A DNA stretch of 64,000 nucleotides from Vespa crabro (Eukaryota > Arthropoda > Insecta > Hymenoptera > Vespidae), in the NCBI RefSeq assembly GCF_910589235.1, contig NC_060964.1:8676207-8740206 (forward strand), read 5' to 3'. Positions within the stretch are counted from its first letter, which is position 1, and each line of letters begins with the position of its first letter. A program made the position numbers and the translations under genes. Shown piece after piece: positions 12,846 to 26,392 of the stretch. Under the pieces are notes generated by a model, which was not told the origin of the DNA, searched no databases, and saw only the letters and a program-made list of their open reading frames with translations.

Positions 12846-13255
12846 CATCCTCCTTCTCGTCCGTTGTCCACGTCCCGCGATAAAGGAGCCGCGTACGCCG
12901 GCGTCGGCATGCGCACTCCCGACATCCAACATGTCCGTCTCGGTGACTGACTAGAGTCGGTATAGGGTAGTCGTGCTTACGCGGCGCGGCGCGTTGCACA
13001 GGGTCGGCTCGAATCCCAATTTCCACCCCGTCTTAGTTCGAGCCGCTTCGACGTTTTCGTCAAAAGTGCTTCTTTGCCGTCGCGTCGTCTTGCATTCTTT
13101 TATCTCTATCTTTCGCGTTCGCAACATTAATTAATCCATCAACATTTCTTTTCCACATCTTTTCTTCGCAGGAATCTCTACAAATATCATGGTCTTTGGC
13201 GTAAGAGGCAACATAGAGAGAGGATCGCATAAGTAGACTGGCATACATAGATGTG

Positions 13256-13295
13256 TGTGAGAGAGAGATAGAGATAGAGAGAGAGAGAGAGAGAG
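13256..13295 (+). repeat. (GA)n microsatellite
   Basis: An interrupted GA array continues into a purine-rich stretch up to about 13450. It lies upstream of RhoGAP100F. Confidence 0.9.
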
Positions 13296-13732
13296 CAGTG
13301 CTCACCGGCTATACGGTTAAATAGTGAAGACGAGAAGGAGAAGATAGAGAGCGAGGGTGAGAGTAAGGGAAAGAGAGAGAAGGATATAAAAGGAGAGGGG
13401 GTGAGTGAGAGGGCTGGGCGAGCGGGTGGGAAAGGCGAGCGAGAGAGACTACTCGAGGCAGGCGGGCGTATTGATTCCCGCGTGGCGTTATACGGCGAGG
13501 TGAGAAAGCTGCGAGCGGAAGATTCCTTCTGCTTCCTTCGCCGACAAGGAGAAACGTTGAAGAGAAAGAGGGAGTAAAAGTATCTCGTAATTGGAATCAA
13601 TCGAGTCGGCTATTTGCACCGAGGAACGTACGATCGCCGACTCTCTTACGAGATTCTCCGGAAGGTATGTTTAAGATCCTTATGCTTATAACCCAACGAA
13701 CCCTCCTCTTACGCGTAATTGCGCGTAAACGA

Positions 13733-13828
13733 GCGATCGACCGACCGACCGACCGACCGACCGACCGACCGACCGACCGACCAACCGATCGATCGACCGA
13801 CCGACCGACCGACCGACCGATCGACCGA
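13733..13828 (+). repeat. (CGAC)n tetranucleotide array with GATC interruptions
   Basis: About 95 bases consist almost entirely of GACC/CGAC units with short GATCGATC interruptions. Translation in several frames gives false Arg/Pro/Thr/Asp and Gly/Arg/Ser repeats. A related array lies at 39680-39742. Confidence 0.95.
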
Positions 13829-14294
13829 ACGAGTAAACGAAGGAAAAACGAACGTGGCCCCTTGTTCGAGCACGCGCATCGCTTCGATCGCTCTACGTTT
13901 TTACGTTTATACGCGTGTTCTTTGAGGTGAGAACAAAAAGAGATAGAAATGGATGAGAGGGCGGTTCGGTGGGAGCGAGAGGGAAGATGGTGGAAGCTAC
14001 TCTCGAAAAAAGGGTATATCGATCGGTTGGTCCGGGACCATCGGCTGGCACGCCACCACGATTCCGTGCTGGTGGCTCTGCTCTGCTTTTCCCCATCCAC
14101 CTCTCTTTCCTTTTCCTTCCTTCGTATTTGCCCTCTCTTCCTCCTTCTTACCCTTTCATTCGTTTTTCCACGCTCGCGGCAAGAAGGAACGGAAACGTGC
14201 GCGTTCCTTGAAAGGCCGCTAACAATTAATATATCGGGGTAGCCACTGTTGCTGGTGTTCTGTCGGCACCGACGGTGCTAATAATTCCGCTACT

Positions 14295-14295
14295 A

Positions 14296-14338
<43 letters not shown>
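14295..14338 (+). repeat. (CTG)n trinucleotide repeat
   Basis: About 14 CTG/GCT units lie in non-coding sequence upstream of RhoGAP100F. Confidence 0.95.
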
Positions 14339-14339
<1 letters not shown>

Positions 14340-16821
14340 GGCGAGTTCTCTTAAGCTCCCGTATCTCTTATCGATCGAAGAACGGCTCCATTTGCTTACG
14401 ATACGAGCGTACGGACAAATCTTTCTTCCCTTTCTACGAGCGCCCCTTTCAAGATCGAGTACGTACACGATACTCGTACGTTTTTACGATAATACACGTG
14501 ATATTGATCCTCGTGCGGGAACGTACGATGCGAGGACTCGTCATTAAGAATAATCTCGCTCTTTTTGCTTTTCTTGACTTTTAAAAGCGCCGTCGTTAGT
14601 TCCTTATTCCTCGATGATCGATCAAATAGTCGCGTCTCCAGTATCGTACGAGTAGTGAAAAAAGAAGGGGGGAGTTGGAGAATTCGATGAGAGCCACGTC
14701 GCGTCGCTCCGTAGAAAACTTTACGAGAGGAGAAAGAAAGGAAGAGGAGGGGGAAGGAGAGGAGGAGTTGGATTTGGAGACTGTGAGGAGGTGTACGCGA
14801 GACACGTGTTGATTGGTCGTAGAGAAAAAGTAGTGAAAAGTGTAACACGTGGACACGTAATAAAATCTCTCTCCTTCCTTTTCGGCCTGACGCTCTTTTC
14901 AATTTTTCCTTTTCTTTTTTCTTTCATTTCTTCCACCCTCCCCCCCTCCCGCCCCACTTTTCTCCTCTTTTCTCTCTCTATTTTTTTTCCTCTTCTTTCT
15001 TTCTTTCTTTCTTTCTTTTTCCCAACTGTCCCCTCGTGAAATTTGACGTCCGATAAGGCCCTACATATCCCCGCGTATACTCGTTCTATGTACGACGCGT
15101 GATAATATCGATTGGTGCTCGCGCGGAAGTATATCGCTCTAATCCTGTCATTTTCTCTTGTGCTTAGGAGAAGAGAGCTTGACACGTGGACAAGAATGAA
15201 AGAATCTGTGAAACACTGGTCGTGCAGCGACACGTCGGTCCTTCACGCGAGAAATGCTTTTTAGAAGGTACACGATTATTTTATACATATTACAATTGGA
15301 TCTCTTACCTTATTCATTTATCTACGCTTGCCCAGAGTAATTAATCGTTGTTGATCGATCACTCTGGAAATGTGTAATTATCCGAATTATTCTTGATTAT
15401 GCATGATCGATGCTATACCTCTATTTTCCGTGTCTAAGACACTATGATCTGTTATTAACGATTACTTTCGGCCGTATATTTTCAGAAATAAATTTAATCC
15501 CTACTTACTTGAATCCCTCTTATCAATGTCTCCTACGAAACATGATACACTATCCATCCTAGTTTTTCCTATTGTACGCTCACCTACTTTCCATTCTTTT
15601 ATATTTTTTAATGGTCAACGTTTCAAGACAGCTCTCTGCATGACACCTTCTCGAAATCCATCCCACGGATGGCTCGTGCATCGGGTATAACGCGTTTAAA
15701 ATTGGATTGGATGAAATCTTATCCATTACCCTGAATAGATGCACGATCCAGGGGTTTATTGCAACTAAACGCGTACGATAACGATGTTGTTTACATATAG
15801 TCGAATAAGATCATCTATCTTTTTCCTTTTTTACATGTATAATTTTTTGCACGTCATTTTTTACACCGCGTCCTTCCCGAGTATCGCGAATCGGAACTCG
15901 AGTTTTTCTATTCGTCCTGGCATTTATCTCTCTCCGTCGTATCCCATTGTATTATCTTTGCTCTCGATGACAGAGAAAAGTACGACGCAGAATTTTTCCG
16001 TCCCGATGACATTCCCTACGGATAAGATTCACATTATTACTATCGAAGTTATTACAACCAAACAAAGCGAACCAATTCGTCTTTACGATAGGATGAGAAA
16101 AATATAAATATCTTTCAACGCGCGCGTCAAGATCGCGACGTACTACTTCCTTTACTTAAGTTTAAGAACTTACGATTGACGAACTTAACGACTTATCGCA
16201 TAACCCGACACGGTATTACCTATAGACGTGTATTTAAATATAAAGATCAATGATCCTAGGTATGGTAATATTTGCGATCGATCGTCCTACGTTTATTTTT
16301 TTCTACGTGCGAAAATGGAATCGCACGTAGCGCACGATCGTAGCGCACTCGTCGTTTACGTACATATATATGATCGTCCGAAAGGAGAAAAAATAAATCA
16401 GAGAGGTCCGTATCGTTCGATCGATTTTCGATCAAAATGGGTCATCCATTAGCGAATTAACCTATCAGATATCGAACGAAGAATGGAAAGTGGGTTAATC
16501 GGATTCGTGAAAATGTTAAATGATAAAATATGTATGATATCGTCCAGGCACTTGGGGAATAGGCGAAAAGAAAAATATGAATCAACGATGAATCCTCAAT
16601 ATTAGCAATCTCAATATTGACAAAGATCGAACAAAATCTTGGAAGGTAATCGCGAGTAATCGATATTAATCGGTGTTATCGCGATCGCTCGGAATATGAA
16701 CGAGGCCCATCGAGTACCTCGAGCGTGGAATTTGTATTTGCGGCACGAGATAACTCCTTCAAGACGCGAAAAGTTCGAGTAGCCGGTATTGGCTTCGATT
16801 CGAATTAAATTCCAATTATCG

Positions 16822-16822
16822 T

Positions 16823-16857
<35 letters not shown>
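16822..16857 (+). repeat. (CA)n microsatellite
   Basis: About 17 uninterrupted CA units lie some 390 bases before the first coding exon of RhoGAP100F. Confidence 0.95.
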
Positions 16858-16859
<2 letters not shown>

Positions 16860-17243
16860 AGCGCACGAAAGCAACTCGAGCAACGACTTTCGAGTATCCT
16901 TCGCGCTCCGATTCGAACTAATCGTCCCGCTAACCCGTTCGTTCAAATCTCCCTCTCCGCAGCAAAGCCTTTGCGGACTGTTAAAGATAATAGATAGGAA
17001 AAACATCGTCGCTTTTGATCCAGGAAGAGGGCATGACGCACCGAACTCATGCAGTGGCGAAAACACGTGCGCATCAAGTACGGTGGTCGAGTCGGTGTCG
17101 GTCAAGGACAGCAGGATCGGGATCAGGTGCAGCTGCAGGTGCGCGTGGTGCAGCTGCAGCGGGAAGGGGGCGCACGACTCAGCTACGTCTGTCATCAGCC
17201 TCAACTCTCGTCTACGGCTCGCCGCGATTGCAGTGCAGCAGCC

Positions 17244-17267
17244 ATGCTCTGCTGCGGCCGGAGGAAA
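17244..17267 (+). CDS. RhoGAP100F: putative first coding exon of RhoGAP100F (MLCCGRRK)
   Basis: An ATG opens eight codons, MLCCGRRK, and runs directly into a strong donor (AAA then GTAAGT). The phase is 0, matching the acceptor at 25727-25728. Two adjacent cysteines after the start followed by basic residues resemble palmitoylated N-termini, which would fit a presynaptic membrane scaffold (inference). The upstream 5' UTR is GC- and CpG-rich. If this exon were wrong, the start would have to lie in another exon not seen in 17.3-25.7 kb. Confidence 0.6.
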
Positions 17268-19543
17268 GTAAGTGAAAAACGTACCTATCCAACTATTCTC
17301 AATGAGTTCTATCCTGCCGACCACCCACATCTATATAGACCTGTTTGCGTCTGGAGATAAAATCTAAATCTTCTATCCGACGCTCCCCAGTTTCTCTAAC
17401 GCTTTTTTTTCAGATCCAATTCGTCGTTGCGTTCTCGTCGAGCTAAGAAATTGCGCCAGGATTGCGCCGAGTACGAACGGAAGGTCGTTTGTGCCGTCGA
17501 CCGGATAAGATTGCTTTCTGAATTATTGTCGTTAAATCGATTAGCTCGAGATAAATCGTATCGAGAGTTAAATGGAAGGAACTCGACTCGAGCCGAGCTT
17601 AATCGAGCGATCTCTTAGAATCGACCGCTCAAAAATACGTATCTTCAATTTTTAACAAATTTAACGTAGGCACGAACAACGTACGTACTCTTTTCCGAAT
17701 ACTATCGTCATTTTTTATCTTTCGGCCAAGAGTCGCCGAAAAATGAGAATATTTCTCAAAAGACTCCCCCGTTTTTCTTTGTAGCCTCGTTGGGCCACGT
17801 GAAATTTTTTAGAAAAGAAAGTGTATACGGCAAGATTCGTTGCGCGGGTTAGTACGCGACACAATAACACCATGGCCTTTGACGCGTGTCTTTCCTTTCG
17901 ACGACGACGCGATTCTCGGCCAATCCGATAGGCATGGCACCCTTCGAAAACTTTGCAAAGCCGAGAACCTTGCAACTTGTTCGATTACCGTTACCAGTTA
18001 AACGAAAGATCCAAATGTTCGAGATAATGAGCGTACCGTCGATCGATTTTTAGAAGAGAGAGAGAGAGAGAGAGAGAGAATGAGGAAGAAGAGTGGCGGA
18101 GCTCTCGAATCCATTAAAATTTTGCAAATGGTGCAATAACATAATAAGCCGCGTCCTCGTCGTCATAGACGTCGACGTCAACCGCAACGACAACGACGTG
18201 GAAGAGAAGAACGTAACAATCTATTACGAGGCTCTCTAAGCTCGCTACGGCGTCATCGTATAATTAATTAGGCGCTCGTCGATAAGGGTCTTCGATGAAA
18301 GAACTTGTTCTCGAAACTACTAGCAAGATATACGATCTATCGTTTTTTTTTTTTTTTCTTTCTTTCTTCTTCTTCTTCTTCTCCGAAACGTCGATATTCG
18401 AACGTTCTTTTCGCATTTTAGTGGAATACGTTAGAACGCGTGCTTCCACGAAAAGTAGCGACGATTTTTTCTTTCGACCTAACGACTCCTCCCAAGTGCA
18501 TAATGTGCCAATCGAATGTCTCTGTGTGCACGCGAACCGTATGTTTCGTAGAGACGAGCAAAGTATAGTTCGAAAGCCGAGGTGAAATAATAACAAAGTT
18601 AAATGGGAGCAAATGACGTTGCAACTTGAACCTTCGTTATTCGAAGCTTCAACGCGCCGAGCGCAATTTATGAGAAGGACCTCCGTCGTTATAGATTTGG
18701 AGCTCTCCTAGTCGGATAATTTCGAGCGTTCGTTCGCCTCGACCAAGCTCCATTATTTCCTGCGAATTTTATTCTTCACTTTTAATAAGCGCAACTTTGT
18801 CCGCTTTTTTCTTTCCTCTTCTTCGATAGACAAAAAGCGTTCATTTCGAAGCGACGCGTAGCCGTCCGATCGGCTGGCAAGTGAATTCGTGGAAACACAG
18901 ATATCGAACATCGTACGAGCGCCCTGATACTTATAGTTGGTAAATATAGGAACGTTGTACTCTCTATCCTCGATCGACGAGTAAATCATTCAGCGCGACC
19001 CAAATTCTATCTCGACGTAAAATGCCACTCGCATTGTGCCAATTGACGAAGCACGATTCTATGTCTAAAGGAGCCTGAATTAATGCTCATTTACGGAAAG
19101 ATTAATTACGCGAGTGTGTATTAGGACTCGTAGAAAACGCAAAGACCCCACTCACTCGGTACGCGACCACGTTTATTTCTTTTCTATGGCATATTTCTAT
19201 CAAGTACTTTTATCTTTTAACTCTAATTAACTCTAATTATGTCGAACACGCTAATAATCACAACGCGTTTGACGTATTTGAAATCAAACAACGTTTCTAT
19301 GTATTGTCTGGCTCGTACGATAGATTACTAACAGCGGGGCCAGGTAGATGAGAGAGAGAAAGATCAAAGCCAACTCGAAGTAACAGTAGACACGGACATC
19401 TTTGATTCAGCAATAAGCAGTAATGGACGTTCGCTCATCAAACAACGGTCTTTGACCTCGCGAATACCTACATTTTACATTTTACATTAACTGCATTCTC
19501 CACTCGGAAAAGCTTCAAAAGATGGACACAAAGGTAGATGGAA

Positions 19544-19586
<43 letters not shown>

Positions 19587-22500
19587 AGTATCCCGAAATC
19601 GAAGCGGTTCTATGCTCAGGTACGACAGCTTTAAATATTCCTCGAATAAAGAATAATAATATCGCTCCAAGTAACGGTACGATTGGGGAAAGATTATCTC
19701 GACTTTTCTTACTTGTATAAGTTCCTATATCAAGGAAATTGCAAAAAGACAGGAGAACGAGATAATATGCATAAATCCGCGATTGATCTTTCTGTATCAA
19801 TGACACGGCCAGTGAACGATGATCTTCGCTATGTCACATTAATGAACAGCCGTTTATCTTGGCATACTCTAATGCGAAATCAATATCTAATTATCTCCCA
19901 TCGACCTTATCCATCCTTCTACCCTCTTTATACCGACAGAGTCCGTTGTCGCTCTATCGATGCTCTCTATCTACGCACTATCCTTCGAATCGACAATTAA
20001 CGCATTATCGCTAATACATAACAAAATTTGCTGTAACATAGATATCGATTCGATTAGATTTTCCATTTCCTAATCCGAGGGAGGACATAAAATTGTGAAA
20101 ATTTGCGAAAAGAAGAACGTTAGGTGGGGTTTAGTCAATAATTACAAACTTGTTCTTTTGATCGTTTCGACGAGAGCCAAAGCCGAGGGTGTTAAAGTGC
20201 AGAAGCGCATGCAGGAGGAAATTTCGATCGGGGTAGCCTCGAGACGATGGAATTTCCTCGTAACACACGTGACATGTCCTTAAGCGGCCTTTTGCCACCC
20301 TTACTTTCCGACTCGGCCGTTAACTCGGCGTCGGGGAAGGTTGCATATTGCGGAGGGCTAATTGTCGCCTCGCCTAGACTCTCTTCTACCCCTTTTCGCC
20401 GTTCCGTCGGGAGTCGCGTTGCAAGAGAGGAGACGGCGAAATGAAGAGAGAGAGAGAGAGAGAGGAAGAGGGGAGCGGGGGTGGGAAGAATGAAGAGGAT
20501 GAATATAAATATAGGTGGGGCGCGGGCGACCGAGGAAAGGGGGGTGGGGGAGAAGGAAAAAATAGGGCACAAGCGGGGAATATCGGACGAAAAGGAAGTC
20601 TCTTTGATTTTCAGCTGGGCCGCAATTATCCCTCTTGCACGTTCCACATACCGGAATTAGAGCAGTTGGATCGTTACGATCCCTTTCCTCTTTTCCACCA
20701 CTTTCTCATGTGGTACCACGTGAGAATGTATGAAAAGATTCCTCGGGAGAGATATCTATAGATTATAGTACGACGCTCTAGAAAATGTGTCTATGCGGCG
20801 ATCGACGAAGTGCCCCTCGTACGCGCTAAAATGCCACTTGGGCGCATCGAATTTCGCTTAAATTCGCTGTTGAAATTCACTTTTGAATTTCGCTACCAAA
20901 CTAAAACTCTTTAAAACTGTTGCTAGTTTGGAAATTATTCGATCCTGCGACGTAGAATTGATAAAAAAGAAAAAAAAAAAAAAAAAAAAAAGAAATCTTT
21001 TAAGCCACGGCTTTCGTAATATCGTGCGCGGATACGTGCAGACGTATCGAATATTTTCGATACAAATGTTGACGAATGTGGAAATTCTATAAACATTTCT
21101 GTGCAAATTCCAAGGAGATTTCTTTGTTCATCCGCTTCGTATGCGATGCTTTGATGTACGGGAATGAAAACGGTTTCCTATGGAATTTTACTTCCCACTC
21201 ATCGCATACCCATTTTTAATCTCTTTGTGACGATAAACACATCCGCAACCCCGACCGACTATTCCCAGGTTATTTCTCTCTATCGCACGAAAGGGTCCTA
21301 TCGTGCAAAAGAAAGAAGAACGCACGGCGTGAAATCAATATCTCGGCGTAGCGTATTTCGAAAAATTTCCGTCCATCGAATCTATACGATACGGGACATA
21401 CTGGTCAATATCTTTTACCTACTGCAATATTTAGGTATCGATGATAGATATGGAATTATTATTGGAAATACGATCAATGCGCTTGCAAATATTCCATCGA
21501 TTCCAATCCTAAAGTCTCAGATACGAGCAATAAGATACTTTCAAAGGTATAGATATCGCGTGCGATAGATCAAGGTCCTTGATCTTCCGCGAAGATCTAT
21601 GAAATGATATCGGGATTGATCGGGGACAATATTTAAGTTAACGATCTCCTCTATCATTCTTCTCGTCTCCTTACGAAATTTAATACAGTACTTATTTCTA
21701 CCAAGTGATCATCCCGATAAGGCTTAATTATCTCGTATAAATTATTTTTAATGTCACCTTGTCTCGTCTAATTAAATTTCGACAGAATAAAAAAAAAAAA
21801 AAAGAAAAAGAAAAATGAAATGGCGTTTAAATAACATTAATTAAATTGAGAAATGAAGTTATATTATACTCTTACCGATATCTAGACGCCTCGCTAAATC
21901 CCGTCGTCTTAGTCGTTTTAAGATCTATCTCGTTTTGTGTCATTTTCTTAAATATTCCGAAAGCCAACGAATATCAATGGATTGGGACTGGAAACGGATA
22001 GAATATACATATCCATCCATACGTTCCTTTCCCGATAGGATTATTACATAATACATAGGTATGTAGTTCGCGCACGATTGGTCACGATACCCAATAAAGG
22101 TCTTTCGATAAAGCTTCGAAAAACGGATCCGATTTCTCGGCGATATCTTCCGAGTGACCCATTCTATTTCGTTTCCCGAGTCAAAAGTACCCTTGTCTCG
22201 GCCTTCTCTCTCTCTCTCTCTCTCTCTCTCCCTAGTCTACCTTCAAAGCTCTTCTTTCATAAGAGTCTGGCATCTCGTGTATCCATCGATAGAGATCCAC
22301 GAGACATTGTGCCTGTGTGTACGTCCGAACATCACGAATTCTAAAAATTGCGAATTTTTATGGACGGCTCTTTGCCCAATTGATCAGAATGTAACAAGAA
22401 AGGATCCTCGATACGTAAAAAGAAGCATCTGTCGTATCCTCTTTCGTATACAATTCTGTATATATATATATATATATAATGTATATATGCGTATATATAG

Positions 22501-24227
22501 TATTATTACATATATCAGAGAACGTCCGTGTGCCATTTAGAGAATATGATATTACAAATGTACGCCGAGCGCCTTATTACGTGGGAATATATTTCTCGTG
22601 ATCCACTAAATCATCGCGTTAGGAAAGGTCAAGACTATCCAGGGACTTTGATATATTATATATAACTAGACGAGAAAAGACTTTTTTATATTTATAGAAG
22701 CCGATCATCGATTTTCCCCGTTCACGCAGTTCTTATAGATTTCAAGAACCATTCGATTCTTTAATGCGATATAACGAGAGTGCGATCTCTTTCGCTTAAA
22801 TCGTCGAGAAAAAAAATTCATGACGGATGATATTTTATCAATCGACTACCATCGTTGACAATGAACTTTTATCACCGTTAGCTCGCTAATTACGAAAGCC
22901 GAACAATCGGAAGAAGTCCGTAGAGACGGACTCGCGCTCTTCTCCACTTGAGCTTAGGCGACGCACGCTCCTTCTCGTATAGAAGAACGTATAGAAAAAC
23001 TCGAGGAGAGAAAGAGAGAGCATATTATACGTAGCACTCGTCTTTCATCCCACCCATATAACCACACACGATCTCTCTCTGCCCTCCATATATTTATCTT
23101 CGCATAGCTGTCGATTCTCTTACGCGATAGAAGCAGAGAAAATGGGGCTAACTGGAAGGGGGGGGGGGAGGCTGTTAATACATCGAACCACGTATGAACC
23201 GTATATGTACGTTCACGGTCAGTAGGTATTTATCGTATGCATACCAACGTGTGCGGAGTATCGTGTGGTCTATCGTGTGGCGGAAAGTTCACGTAGAGAC
23301 ACGTGGTCGAGCGGTTAACCATGCACACATGCGCCGTACGCCTCATCACCTACGCACAAATCTACGATACAGGCATATATCCTATAATCTACGTGGTGTA
23401 CAGCCGCGCCGCATTCACCTGTCCAGCACACGAAATACGTAGCAGCGACACGTAGCTGACACTTTTCTATCCTTAATAACAGCCTATATACGACACGAGA
23501 GACAGGTACGGTGTTCGAAACATACGCGTATCTTAGTCGTATAAACGTGGAATCGAAAGGCGCAAGCGTCAAATATTCCCTCTCCCTTTCTCTTTATAGA
23601 GCGCGTGTGCGCGCGCCTACACGGACAAAATGACGATGACGGGTAGACGAGTTGAATCGAGCTTTTCCAGGTCCACGAAGCGCAGGCGCGCTGAACCGAC
23701 ATCGTATTGCAGGATTCTGCAAAGACCAAAGGGGTCTTTCATCCCTCTTCATTTCCCTCTCCTCCTCCTCCTCCTCCCCAAAGCCCCATTTACTACATTC
23801 TCTTGGCTCGGCATTCCATCTCTTTCTCCTCCCTCCTCTCTTCACCCTATCCCTACTGTCTTTCGATTTCCCTGCCACTCCCCTTTTTTCAACCGTCGAT
23901 GGCCGTACGTGCGTACGCCTGCGTATACGTCGCCACTATTTAGTACCACGTTTTACTACTGATACTTACGACCTACTACGCGCAGCGGCGTACCGCACGC
24001 TTTTTCATTTCTCTTCGAACTTTGATCGACGAAAAGAATCCTCTACAATGAATTATTTTCATTTTCTCGATTGGTATTTGACGAACGATTCGATCGGAGA
24101 AAAGTCCATCTTCATTCTTATCTCCTCTTGAGGAGGACAAATTTCTATGAGAAGTTTGATGCGAAGATTGCGAGGTCTTCGAAGCAAAGGGCGAAGATAA
24201 GGGTGACGGTGGTAGAGCGTAGATAAA

Positions 24228-24280
<53 letters not shown>

Positions 24281-24784
24281 TCTCTCTGAGATCATGATCG
24301 TACGTCTCAGAGAACGAGAAAAATAAAGAGGATGGGGCTGGGGTGGAAAGGGCAGAAAGAAAGACACACATGGAAGTGACAGACGATTCGAGCGAAAGAG
24401 ATAGAAGGGAAGACGAAAGAGGGGATGTATCGAAAGGAAATCAGGGACTGAACCCCGGCGTTGAACGAGGACATGGATAGACGTAGAAAAAGAAGTGGGT
24501 GGAGATGGAGGACGGACGCGAAGCAGGAAAGAGGTTGTACGGTGACGTCATGGTGGATCGATAGTTACCCACACTCCATGGCTCGCGAGAGTATTACGCG
24601 GGAAAAGCGCGTGCGCGGCTTCCGTACGCTTCCAAGTACTTCTTCCCGCCATATTAGCCACTATGAGATAGACGAGGATGTGCGACAGGGGTGGCACAGG
24701 GTGCTTTTTCTCCCGTAAGGTAATCCTCACGGTGTTGTATACCTTCCACCTATCTCGGAGCATATATCGACGCGTGAAAAGGAC

Positions 24785-24848
<64 letters not shown>

Positions 24849-26361
24849 TAGATCTCTCTATCTTCTTCTCGACACTAGCGATTAACGCGTGGCACAGCGA
24901 GCCCGAAGGGAAACGTGGAACGATAGAGGTTAGAACGGGAATGGATGAGGGTACGCGAAAGGGAGTGAAAAACGAATGAAGAAAGGGATACATAGGAAGG
25001 AGTTTTAGGCGACTAAAGACCCAGAAAAAAAAAACAAAAAAAAAACAAAAAAAAAATAAAAAAGAAAACAGAGAAAAAAACAAATCCGGAGTCAACGGTC
25101 TATGGATTCGCCGTTTTTATCGGCGAATTCTTAAATATCACACGGAGGCTCGCTCCTTCCTCGTCTTGAACATTTCTTTCGATTACCATCGATCGCCCCA
25201 CGCGTTTAATATACTTTTCGACAAAATTACTTGCGTATCAGATATGATCTTGTTTAAGAGAGACGGGGAGGGGTTGCGATATATTTTAACGAATTAATCA
25301 ATTAATTATAGAATCGGTGTAATTATAGGAGGGCCGGGGGGAAGTGATAGACATAAGCGCAAGTCCTGGAAGGCAAGCTCCTACCAACCAGTTGCGCCCC
25401 AAGGAACCACCATCTTTGGTCATCCAGGGAGACTTCCGAAAAGTAATCATTTCGAATACTCTATAATGCCTTAAAGTCGCCATCGATGTTTGTGAAATAC
25501 GACCCGACGATAAATTCGAGGAATAAATTCGACGATAAATCCGAGCGGAAGGGAATTACAGCTCGACGATTAAACCAAAATATGGATTACGATAAATTAA
25601 ACGAATGAGTATAATGATAATGCTTTCTCCATGGAATATATCCGAGAAGGGTCGATTTCACAAAAGCGTATCGTCAAAAATATTTCGGTCCGTTACGCTT
25701 CCTGAAGCGGAAGGACGTTTTGTTGCAGATAAGCGGGATCAGTTCGGACATCTTCAAGCAAATCGAAACGGTCGAGAACGATCATGACGCCTCGACGGCA
25801 GCGGCCCTCGAAGCTGTTGAGCAAAGGGGTGACATGGTCGTTCGCGTCATCGAGCCCCGTCAAATGGGCAGACAAGTGTCCGAAGCGGCAAAGAAATTCA
25901 TTGCGATGCAGGTACGTCCCCGTTAATCGTCCATTATCAGTATAGTGGGATCTGATCGATCGTTATTAGAAGAAGAAGAATTGAAACGTCATCATCTCTT
26001 CAACGTCATCCTCTTTTAGGATCCGAAACACCCTATCCACCTTGTTGAGATAATTAAAAGGCCGGGACAGACGCTTGGCTTATATATACGCGAAGGTAAT
26101 GGCGTTGACAGAAACGACGGTGTCTTCATCTCAAGGATAGCATTGGAAACTGCCGTCTATAACAGTGGCTGTTTGAAGGTGAGAATTTCAATCGAGAATT
26201 AATACGTCCTCGTTCGTCCTATATATCCTAGAGAAAAAGATTACGAGTTCGTTCGTTGTGAGAGGAGGTCTCTCTTCGTCTTTTCATCGATCGTAACTTT
26301 AATTCATGCCCAAGATTCATAGCCCAAACGAAATCCATTAGAATCGTCGAATTCTAGGAGT

Positions 26362-26392
<31 letters not shown>

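Larger units (their letters stand above)
10400..17243. promoter_or_regulatory. head-to-head region between SMG8 and RhoGAP100F, CpG-rich
   Basis: This 6.8 kb stretch separates the SMG8 start (minus strand) from the first coding exon of RhoGAP100F (plus strand). It must hold the SMG8 promoter, just right of 10400, and the 5' UTR and promoter of RhoGAP100F. The sequence is rich in CpG and in TCGA/CGAT words. It carries a (GC)10 run at 11181-11200 and many simple repeats. Open frames on both strands are mostly repeat translations or overlap each other, and none resembles a protein. Transcription start sites cannot be placed from sequence alone. Confidence 0.5.
17268..25728 (+). other. 8.5 kb first intron of RhoGAP100F
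   Basis: No further coding exon was recognised. The intron contains many microsatellites: (GA)n near 18055-18080, (CT)n at 19545-19584, poly-A near 20965-20990, (CT)n at 22206-22230, a G run at 23158-23168, (CT)n at 24236-24287, (GA)n at 24788-24841 and an A-rich stretch at 25024-25080. Long first introns of neuronal genes often hold enhancers or alternative promoters. None can be identified here by eye. Confidence 0.55.

Noticed and set aside
13597..14100. Open frame with Gly-Arg-Ser-Val repeats
   Set aside because: The repeats are a translation of the (CGAC)n array, and similar frames are open on the other strand too.
16611..17330. 239-residue open frame on the minus strand
   Set aside because: It includes a translated (CA)n repeat, overlaps the syd-1 first exon region, and has no recognisable protein motif.
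17412..17618. Possible alternative second exon of syd-1 after an acceptor at 17412
   Set aside because: In the phase left by MLCCGRRK it reaches a stop after about ten codons, and the other frame has no known motif.
10400..25728. tRNA, rRNA or known microRNA genes in the long non-coding stretches
   Set aside because: I looked for T-loop-like words and familiar insect microRNA seeds and saw none. This was by eye and not exhaustive; tRNAscan-SE and a miRBase search would decide.
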